Assembly (NCBI GenBank): GCA_025453525.1
Contig: JALOQD010000009.1
Span: forward strand, 1,710-34,152
DNA length: 32,443 nucleotides
Direction of reading: 5' to 3'
From: Myxococcota bacterium
Lineage (GTDB): Bacteria; Myxococcota_A; Polyangia; JAAYKL01
Shown: positions 27,245 to 32,443 of the stretch, piece by piece
Layout: the number at the start of each line of letters is the position of its first letter
How positions within the stretch are numbered: position 1 is the stretch's first letter
The notes under the pieces: generated by a model
What the model saw: only the letters and a program-made list of their open reading frames with translations
The model's database searches: none
Told to the model about the DNA's origin: nothing
Position numbers and translations under genes: made by a program

Positions 27245-27793
27245 ATGGACTGGACCGCGATCTTCGGAAAGAAAAGCACCTCCAGCGGGAACGGTGAGCT
27301 GGGTAAGCTGTTTGCGACCATCGAGAGTCTGGCGAGCGGTCGTTCGGTTGATGAGATCAAGCGCATCACCGGCTGGGCGGGCTTGCTTGGCCGAGTCGCC
27401 TATGCAGACCTGGAGCTCGCCAAGGAGGAGCTCGCGGCCATCGAACGGGTGCTCGAAGAGGTCCACGCTTTGGGTAAGGACAACGCCCGACAAGTGGTCG
27501 AGCTCATCGAGAAGGAGCGCGTGCAGCTCCTGTCCATCGAGGACTACCACTACACTCGCCTCATCAACGAGGTCGCGTCGCGTCTGGAAAAGGTCGAGCT
27601 GCTCGGCGTCTTGTTTCGGGTGGCCGCAGCCGACGGCACCGTGGCCGAGCGAGAAGAGGCCGCCATTCGCCTTGTGTCCCAGGGCCTGCTCCTCGATCAC
27701 GCCGACTTCATCGCCGCGCGCTTGCTCGTGCGGGATTGCGTGCCGGTGCTGCGTCGACGGAGCTCGAGCGCAGGTGGCCAAACCACAAACTAG
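27245..27793 (+). CDS. TerB-like protein
   Basis: 182 residues, cytoplasmic, mostly helical. Two TerB/DjlA-type motifs are seen: RVAYADLELAKEELAAIERVL (about 50-70) and FRVAAADGTVAEREEAAIRLV (about 126-146), each with the acidic ADG/ADL turn that binds a metal or protein partner in this fold. The N-terminus (MDWTAIFGKK) and the C-terminal Arg/Ser-rich end are not conserved in any way I recognise. TerB-like domains occur in tellurite resistance and phage-defence loci and also alone; the surroundings here support neither role. AGGAGAACGCC precedes the ATG. It lies 150 bases after the carboxyltransferase gene, with a short AGAAAG-CTCG-CTTTCT hairpin right behind the stop. Confidence 0.8.
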   Translation: MDWTAIFGKKSTSSGNGELGKLFATIESLASGRSVDEIKRITGWAGLLGRVAYADLELAKEELAAIERVLEEVHALGKDNARQVVELIEKERVQLLSIEDYHYTRLINEVASRLEKVELLGVLFRVAAADGTVAEREEAAIRLVSQGLLLDHADFIAARLLVRDCVPVLRRRSSSAGGQTTN

Positions 27794-28038
27794 AAAGCTC
27801 GCTTTCTTGTGCTGGCATGGGGACGACGACAAAACGGTCGTGCTGTCGCGGGGGGACGTGACGCAAGTGGTATTTTTCGTGGAACAGAAGTCTATCACAA
27901 ATGGGTCTTAACTGTGCGAAGGTGAACGGAAAAACGGAATGGGCAAAAACGAGGTACTCACATTCTTACTCACAAAATGAAGGGGTGCTCGCGCTTTTTT
28001 GAAGGGGGGGGGGAGCCGAGGGCTCAGATGAATCGATC

Positions 28039-28095
28039 TCAGCGACCGTGCTTGAGCTCTACGAGGCCAGCCTTAACATTCGTCTTAATTTTCAT
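28039..28095 (-). CDS. 18-residue peptide ORF (MKIKTNVKAGLVELKHGR)
   Basis: A complete short ORF with a near-ideal ribosome site (AGGAG six bases before the ATG) in an otherwise gene-poor stretch. The peptide is basic. Its MKxKTxVKAG start reminds me, from memory only, of short peptides in other bacteria that carry one or more KTxVKAG units of unknown function. No modifying enzyme lies next to it; the radical SAM gene of this window is 23 kb away. An inverted repeat AGGTAT-TGCG-ATACCT lies at 28315-28330 upstream, and a run of ten G (28004-28013) lies behind it. Could be a real small protein, a leader peptide, or chance. Confidence 0.5.
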   Translation of the reverse strand: MKIKTNVKAGLVELKHGR

Positions 28096-28517
28096 GATGT
28101 TCTCCTAGTTCTTGTTTGATTATGGGCGTATCCCACGGCGCGAGAGAATGACCGACGGCACCTCATCCCGTCAATCGAAATTTCGAAGGAACCGGCGCAA
28201 AACAAACTTCGCAGTGTAAGAATCTCCCAGCGGTGAAACCCCCGTGGCGCGAGTTTTTGATCACTCGATGGCTTTCGTGAATGACGGCGCAGGTCTTCGG
28301 CAATATTCATAATCAGGTATTGCGATACCTATTTGAATTGGCCGTAGATATCCGTAGTCATTGAGCCTTTGAATTATTGGTATTTTTTCAAAAAGGGCAG
28401 TTCGCTAAGGGCCTGCGCGGCATGCAGCACATAGTATTTTTATGTAAATACGACTGAATGGGCTGTGCGCGGGGAGAGCAAAAAATCGGCCGGTCAAGGG
28501 TCCAAGCGATCAAGTGT
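28096..28517. other. 422-base intergenic region, A+T-rich
   Basis: Upstream of the 18-residue ORF and downstream of the FGE-like lipoprotein gene. Short frames exist (for example 28092-28310, minus) but lack ribosome sites and family features. The only structure noted is the perfect AGGTAT/ATACCT inverted repeat at 28315-28330. No RNA gene recognised. Confidence 0.4.
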
Positions 28518-29630
28518 CTAGGGAACAGACCTCGCAAGGCGGAAGCCCAAAAGGTTGTCGCGGATGCCCTGGGTGCCGAAGGTGCGATCGCCGCAGCGAG
28601 CGTATCTCGCATCGAAGAACGAATCGCCGCCCCGTACCACGCGGTCGGAGGCCGATAAGGGACCTACGGGGTCGACAAGCGGCGAAGCGACTGAACCGGC
28701 GGGATATGTCCTTTGATACCCATCCCACGTCCACTCCGACACGTTGCCGCTCATGTCGTACAGGCCCCATGCGTTCGGCGTCTTGCCGGCTACCGGGTGC
28801 GGCGTGCTGCTCGCGTTGCCGCAGTACCAGCCAATCGCGTCCAGGTTCGTGTCGAGCGGTGAGCAACCCATATTCGTGATCGCCCCGTTGGAAAACGCCG
28901 TCAGCGTCCCGGCCCGCGCCGCGTACTCCCACTCGCTCTCCGTCGGCAGCCGGTACCCAGAGCAGGCCTGCGGTTTCGAATAGGCCGCCTTGAGCTCGCA
29001 CGTCACGCTCTCACCCGTGCCCGTGCAGTCGTAGCATGCGGCGTACCCCGCCTGCGCCGACAGCGCGTTGGCGAACGTCAGCGCCTCGTGCCAACTCACC
29101 ATCTCCACAGGACAGGTGCCACCGCAGCTCGCGAAGACCGACGGGTTGTAGTCCATCAGCGCCTCGAACTGCGCCTGCGTCACCTCCGTCCGCATCAGCT
29201 CGAACGCGTGCGTCAGCGTCACGTAGTGCAGGTCCTCGTCATCGAAGCGGCCGAGCTCCGAGGTGCACGACGCGCCGCCGGGGCCGGTGTAGTCCGAAGG
29301 GCAGCTCCCGTCAGGTGTGCCCATCCAGAACGACCCGGCTGGGGTCGTCGTCCACTCCGCGCCGATGTCCACCGTCGTCGTGTCCGTGTCGGGCCCCGTT
29401 CCTGTGCCAGTGTCGCTCCCTGTGTCCACCGCGGTTCCACTGCCGGTGCCTGTATCGGTGTTGCTCCCAGTGTCCACCCCGGTCCCGCTGCCAGTGTCCG
29501 TGCCCGTGTCGGGCCCCGTTCCTGTGCCAGTGTCCTCCGTGTCTTTCCCGCCCCCACTGTCCCCGCAACCGACGAGTACTAGCAGACAAACGAAAACCGC
29601 GATCCCCAACAAGATAATGTACCTTTTCAT
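28518..29630 (-). CDS. Lipoprotein with FGE-sulfatase (SUMF1-like) domain, probably non-catalytic
   Basis: 370 residues. The signal ends LVLVGC (Cys22); a long Asp-Thr-Gly-Ser linker (31-86) follows. The domain (about 90-368) has the usual FGE blocks: PAGSFWMGTPDG, ELMRTEVTQAQFEALM, PVEMVSWHEALTFANALS, YRLPTESEWEYAARAG, WGLYDMSGNVSEWTWD, VVRGGDSFFD and LLGFRLAR. Real formylglycine-generating enzymes have a copper-binding Cys pair after RGGS; here the place reads SFFDARYARCGDR, with the first Cys lost, so enzymatic oxidation of sulfatases is unlikely. It is more likely an exposed binding domain. Extra Cys pairs (CPSDYTG ... CTSE; CYDCTGTGESVTC) suggest disulfides. AGGAGG lies before ATG 29630. 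It is 196 bases downstream of the DUF1566 lipoprotein. Confidence 0.88.
   Translation of the reverse strand: MKRYIILLGIAVFVCLLVLVGCGDSGGGKDTEDTGTGTGPDTGTDTGSGTGVDTGSNTDTGTGSGTAVDTGSDTGTGTGPDTDTTTVDIGAEWTTTPAGSFWMGTPDGSCPSDYTGPGGASCTSELGRFDDEDLHYVTLTHAFELMRTEVTQAQFEALMDYNPSVFASCGGTCPVEMVSWHEALTFANALSAQAGYAACYDCTGTGESVTCELKAAYSKPQACSGYRLPTESEWEYAARAGTLTAFSNGAITNMGCSPLDTNLDAIGWYCGNASSTPHPVAGKTPNAWGLYDMSGNVSEWTWDGYQRTYPAGSVASPLVDPVGPLSASDRVVRGGDSFFDARYARCGDRTFGTQGIRDNLLGFRLARSVP
29373..29540 (-). repeat. DNA repeats encoding the (DTGS/GTGP)n linker
   Basis: Degenerate 6-12 base direct repeats (units such as GGCACAGGAACG and GACACGGG on the coding strand) giving alternating DTGT, DTGS and GTGP. 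Two ~24-base stretches reading GTGTGPDT are nearly identical. It is a flexible linker between lipid anchor and FGE-like domain. Confidence 0.8.
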
Positions 29631-29826
29631 GAGGCCCCTCCTGCCTTGTGGCAGTGCACGGTGATGCTCTCACCCTACGAGCTGTCCTGGACTATGGCGT
29701 CATCGATGGCGAAGTGCTAGCTGTGCGCGGGATGAAATAGCTACCTCGCGTACCGTCGGCGTCGAAGGCGGACCGCTCGGGGCGCAATTGCCCAAATGCG
29801 ACCGGGCTTCGCCTAGAACCAAGAAA

Positions 29827-30447
29827 TCAAAGGACCAAACGGACACACCGGACCCGGAGACCGTCCGGCTTGCTGTCGTACATGACGTAGCCGGTGCCGA
29901 AGTCCGCGTACCACCCGTGGGACCCACTGACCGCGTTGGACGACGACCAGTAGTGACTGCACGTCCCGCCCAACGCCGGATCCCAGTAGCACCCCGACGC
30001 GGGTGAGCACTCACTGCATGTGGTTCTGTCAGCACAGCTATTCATCGTTACACACCCTTCGGGGATCATCTCGCAGAAACTCCGGCTCAGGTCTCCTGTC
30101 GGGTCTCCATCTTCACATCCGCGGAGCAGCGAGATCAGCTCGTCGATGTTGGGCAATCGCCAGTCCGACTGGCCACCAATGTTAAGGCCGTTACAGTAAG
30201 CAAGGGCTTCATCCCAGGTGGGCTCACCGGTCGATGGAGGGTTCTCCCAGCACAAATTCGTCACCGAATCCAGCTTGCCGCCGGCGCAGTCGGTCATTTC
30301 CGAAGCGACGCCCTCGCCCTCACCTTCGCCCTCACCTTCGCCCTCGCCGGTATCACTGGGCGAAGCGCTGTCATCGTCGCCGCAGCCGACTAAAGACACA
30401 GGCAGAATGAGCAGACAAAATACAAGAAAGCCTGAAACTCGTGCCAT
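29827..30447 (-). CDS. Lipoprotein with DUF1566 (Lcl C-terminal-like) domain
   Basis: 206 residues. The signal ends VSLVGC (Cys22), followed by GDDDSASPSDT and a short (GE)n linker. The domain matches DUF1566 landmarks: LCWENPP, TWDEALAYCNGL, DWRLPNIDELISLL, HYWSSS and the ending WYADFGTGYVMYD ... LRVRCVR. The family is extracytoplasmic, with a C-type-lectin-like fold in some members; the exact role is unknown. Many Cys (CADRTTCSECSPASGC) point to disulfides outside the cytoplasm. ATG 30447 is preferred over the upstream in-frame ATG (30465) because GGAGGTGG lies before it and the signal peptide then starts normally. It lies upstream of the FGE-like lipoprotein, same strand. Confidence 0.87.
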   Translation of the reverse strand: MARVSGFLVFCLLILPVSLVGCGDDDSASPSDTGEGEGEGEGEGEGVASEMTDCAGGKLDSVTNLCWENPPSTGEPTWDEALAYCNGLNIGGQSDWRLPNIDELISLLRGCEDGDPTGDLSRSFCEMIPEGCVTMNSCADRTTCSECSPASGCYWDPALGGTCSHYWSSSNAVSGSHGWYADFGTGYVMYDSKPDGLRVRCVRLVL

Positions 30448-30554
30448 TGGCCACCACCTCCACATTTTGGATGAGTTACGTGGAAGAGCGATCGCCTTTC
30501 ATAGAAGCATGGCGACGGCGATTCCTGCAACCCCGCTGCCATGGTGCCCGTCGT

Positions 30555-30989
30555 TTATGATAGGGGAGGATCACTGGCCTGCACCGCTGTCGGTGAAGTC
30601 GCTGACAGAGCCACGACTCCCTGCGTGGCAACCTTATACCAGTTGGCATCGCCCTCTTTGGCCTCAATCTGAAATTCAATTGGCCCCGGTTCAAACATCC
30701 GAATACCGGCCGGAAAGTTCATGTAAAACTGAACCCCCTTGGGCTCTAACGCGTTGCTAACTGTCAACAATGTCTCGTTTTCATCGTTCTTCTTACGGAC
30801 GAATCGCAGTGAGAGAGTGCCTGTTGCTTCGCCAAGCCTCTCAAGCAGTGCGGCGAAACCGAATTTCGGGAACATAGACGGGAACTCCGGGGCGCGTATC
30901 TCCGTGAGGGTGTTCACCAAGGTGAGGCTGTTCGTCCCCGAACCGTGGACCACCGTTTCACATAGGACGAACCAGCGACAGGTGTACAT
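30555..30989 (-). CDS. Hypothetical protein in the toxin-antitoxin operon (DUF6941-like)
   Basis: 144 residues, no signal peptide. It is predicted to be beta-rich, starting with RWFVLCETVVHGSGTNSLTL, then a PKFGFAALLER segment, strands TGTLSLRFVRK and VQFYMNFPAGIRMFEPG, and IEFQIEAKEG near the end. It resembles, from memory, the small DUF6941-type proteins that open with a strand containing LCE and a short statement-like loop; this is a weak family call. GGAGCAGAGC precedes the ATG. It begins 9 bases after the antitoxin stop, so it is very probably the third gene of the higB-higA operon. Confidence 0.6.
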   Translation of the reverse strand: MYTCRWFVLCETVVHGSGTNSLTLVNTLTEIRAPEFPSMFPKFGFAALLERLGEATGTLSLRFVRKKNDENETLLTVSNALEPKGVQFYMNFPAGIRMFEPGPIEFQIEAKEGDANWYKVATQGVVALSATSPTAVQASDPPLS

Positions 30990-30998
30990 GCTCTGCTC

Positions 30999-31598
30999 CT
31001 ATCCTGCCTTTGCGAACCTGTTCTCTAGGGCCTCGGGAGTGAATAGCTCTGAAGTCGACCGTGACAAGGCAGCGCCATCCGTAATGGCAACCGGACTCCC
31101 CAGCGCCCAAGGTGTCGCCATTATCAAGCTGGAAACCATCGCAGAAACAGAAACGCCGCTGGCCGCCGCCGAAGCGGCGAGTCTGGCGAACACATCGGTT
31201 GGGAGATGACACTCAACTGTTTCAAATCCCTCAGGGACATCCCGTTCAACGCCCAAGAGGGAGGCCAAAGGAATGCCAAGCCCCTCGTGAAGTCGGCAAA
31301 TCATGCCCTTTGACAGCCCCCGTTTTCGATTGAGCACCTCGGAAACCTTGGCGGCTGTTCCGATAAACGGAACAAGGTCTTTGGGTTTTAGCCCGCCTTG
31401 GTCCATGCGGAAAGAGATGGCATCAACGGGGTCTGGTGGTGGAATGTGAATATTTGCATCTTCGTAAACGGTGATCCGTTCGACAAGTGTTCGGCGCTCA
31501 TCCCAGTCGGCATCCCCAGGTTTCGCTGCCCAAATCTCATCGAGGCGTGCGAGCGCCTTCTCCAAATCCTTGCGGCTTTTTATTTTAAGGACTCTCAT
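30999..31598 (-). CDS. HigA-type antitoxin with extra ribbon-helix-helix-like C-terminus
   Basis: 199 residues. Residues 40-116 match HigA antitoxins: VERITVYEDANIHIPPPDPVDAI followed by an HTH-XRE domain with FIGTAAKVSEVLNRKRGLSKGMICRLHEGLGIP. It should neutralise the upstream HigB toxin and repress the operon. The usual protein ends near residue 120. Here a further 80 residues follow, of which about 125-162 (ETVECHLPTDVFARLAASA and VSVSAMVSSLI) look like a CopG/MetJ-type ribbon-helix-helix domain, giving two DNA-binding domains in one chain. AAAGGAG lies before ATG 31598, which overlaps the toxin stop (ATGA). Unlike most antitoxins it is larger than its toxin. Confidence 0.85.
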   Translation of the reverse strand: MRVLKIKSRKDLEKALARLDEIWAAKPGDADWDERRTLVERITVYEDANIHIPPPDPVDAISFRMDQGGLKPKDLVPFIGTAAKVSEVLNRKRGLSKGMICRLHEGLGIPLASLLGVERDVPEGFETVECHLPTDVFARLAASAAASGVSVSAMVSSLIMATPWALGSPVAITDGAALSRSTSELFTPEALENRFAKAG

Positions 31599-31894
31599 CG
31601 CAACTCCTTTAAATTCAGGCGTTCATAATCGGCGTGGGTTCCGAAAAACTTGATGTAGATCTCCTGACCGGAAAACCAAACCCTTACTACCAAGCGAAAC
31701 CGGTTCCAGCAGATGTTGAAAACTACCGTCTCGCCCTCGACCAAGTCTGCGTCTTTGTACTTCTGCCTTATGTCCTGAAAAGTTCTCCATTCCGCGCGAC
31801 TCGCTTCGTGATACCAGGCTTTTGCTTGGGCAACAGCGGCTGGTCCAAGCTTCTCCGCTGCTTCGAGAAGTGTGCTTTTTGCGATTACGTTCAT
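31595..31894 (-). CDS. HigB-type mRNA-interferase toxin
   Basis: 99 residues of the HigB/RelE-like superfamily, predicted to cut mRNA on the ribosome. It has the family pattern MNVIAKSTLLEAAEK, a helix AVAQAKAWYHEASRAEW, FQDIRQKYKDADLV, VVFNICWNRFRLVVRVWF and the ending IYIKFFGTHADYERLN with the conserved THADYD-like motif. It is the normal length, intact. As in classical hig loci, the toxin gene comes first and overlaps the antitoxin by four bases. GGGAA precedes ATG 31894. Confidence 0.88.
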   Translation of the reverse strand: MNVIAKSTLLEAAEKLGPAAVAQAKAWYHEASRAEWRTFQDIRQKYKDADLVEGETVVFNICWNRFRLVVRVWFSGQEIYIKFFGTHADYERLNLKELR

Positions 31895-32443
31895 TAGTTC
31901 CCATTATGGGAAGAAGATAAACACAGATCCCAGAAAATGCAAGCGGGAAGCGGCTCGGCGTGTTTTCTCGACCTGATCATCCGGTCCGTATTCATGCTAC
32001 CCATTTCCGCCCCTTTTTGCCTGTTTAGGATAGTGATACAGGGTAGTTGACTCAAGAAGAAATCATCCGGTCACCATACAAAAAAACCGACCCACCGGGC
32101 CGGGCCAGGCGGCTTCGGCTCCGATGTCACCCAATTTTTCTTCTTCGCCGGCTGCGATCGCCGGGCCCACTTGCACCCACTTCGCCGTTTGCATAGGGTC
32201 GCCGCATGGAGCGGATACTTCTCACCATCGTGATCACAGGTCGGGTGCTCGACGCCTGCCTGAAAGCGCTCACTCGGTTCTTTCGCTTCATTTATGCTTT
32301 GATCATTCTGGCCGGGGGGGAGCAATTCTCGGCGCCATCCTACAACCTCCACCGAAAATGAATTGCGCACCCGGGGGGGACGACTCACCTTCATCATTTT
32401 TGAGGGGTGGACCCTTTTGCTTTTGGGCCCCGAGGGGGCTCAT
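31895..32443. other. 549-base region at the window end without a supported gene
   Basis: Promoter region of the higB-higA operon, then a stretch with several G/C homopolymers. Two frames were considered. One is a 51-codon plus-strand ORF (32206-32361) encoding a hydrophobic peptide starting MERILLTIVITGRVL; the other is a 108-codon minus-strand ORF (32071-32397). Neither has a clear ribosome site or recognisable family. The last 40 bases (GGGGTGGACCCTTTTGC and on) faintly resemble ends of IS21-like elements, but this is from memory and cannot be confirmed. Confidence 0.3.

Noticed and set aside
28388-28612. 74-codon minus-strand ORF
   Set aside because: Overlaps the end of the FGE-like gene and has no ribosome site or family feature.
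32071-32397. 108-codon minus-strand ORF near the right edge
   Set aside because: Low-complexity Arg/Pro/Lys composition, no ribosome site, no recognisable family; at most a remnant of a mobile element.
32395-32443. Possible IS21-like terminal sequence
   Set aside because: Only a faint resemblance from memory, and no transposase frame is visible inside the window.

Overview
The window is a high-GC bacterial chromosome segment. The best guess for its source is a Myxococcota / former Deltaproteobacteria lineage. This rests on many lipoproteins with long (GE)n, (DTGS)n or Ser/Asp-rich linkers behind the lipobox, two outer-membrane barrels, an IM-anchored zinc-ribbon protein, a lone PilB/GspE-type ATPase, and a GAF histidine kinase with a separate receiver. 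The taxonomic call is inference; no rRNA or other marker gene is present, and no tRNA was seen.

Left part (1-9,019): a 5'-complete, 3'-truncated class III adenylate cyclase runs leftward off the edge. A GT2 glycosyltransferase and a MOFRL-type glycerate 2-kinase, overlapping by 4 bases, diverge from it. A leftward radical SAM/SPASM protein follows. It ends in a hydrophobic, lipobox-like segment and a tail with six YG motifs, so it looks like a peptide-modifying enzyme fused to its own substrate; this is the most unusual protein here. Divergent from it is glycogen phosphorylase. Then comes a four-helix-bundle (IVS-like) protein with a zinc finger, surrounded and interrupted by three arrays of a 9-bp GATC-containing repeat.

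Middle part (9,032-18,322) is mostly cell envelope: an Ig-like/TM/double zinc-ribbon protein, a FadL-like barrel with a (GE)n lipoprotein, a PilB/GspE-like ATPase with N-terminal membrane helices, an HtrA protease that appears to be a lipoprotein, and a porin with a short PstS-like periplasmic protein.

18,339-22,533 is a leftward cluster: a small STAS/SpoIIAA-like protein, a GAF histidine kinase, tryptophanase, and a stand-alone receiver. The order kinase-tnaA-receiver suggests that tryptophan breakdown or indole production is tied to a phosphorelay.

22,729-27,793 holds a large predicted beta-propeller lipoprotein ending in a six-cysteine knottin-like module, a carboxyltransferase of the pyruvate carboxylase B / oxaloacetate decarboxylase alpha type without a biotin domain, and a TerB-like protein. 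The right end (27,794-32,443) looks more accessory and locally richer in A+T. It holds an 18-codon ORF with a strong ribosome binding site, two Cys-rich lipoproteins (FGE-like and DUF1566-like), and a HigB/HigA-type toxin-antitoxin operon with a third gene, whose antitoxin has an apparent second DNA-binding domain. The last 550 bases contain no gene I can defend.
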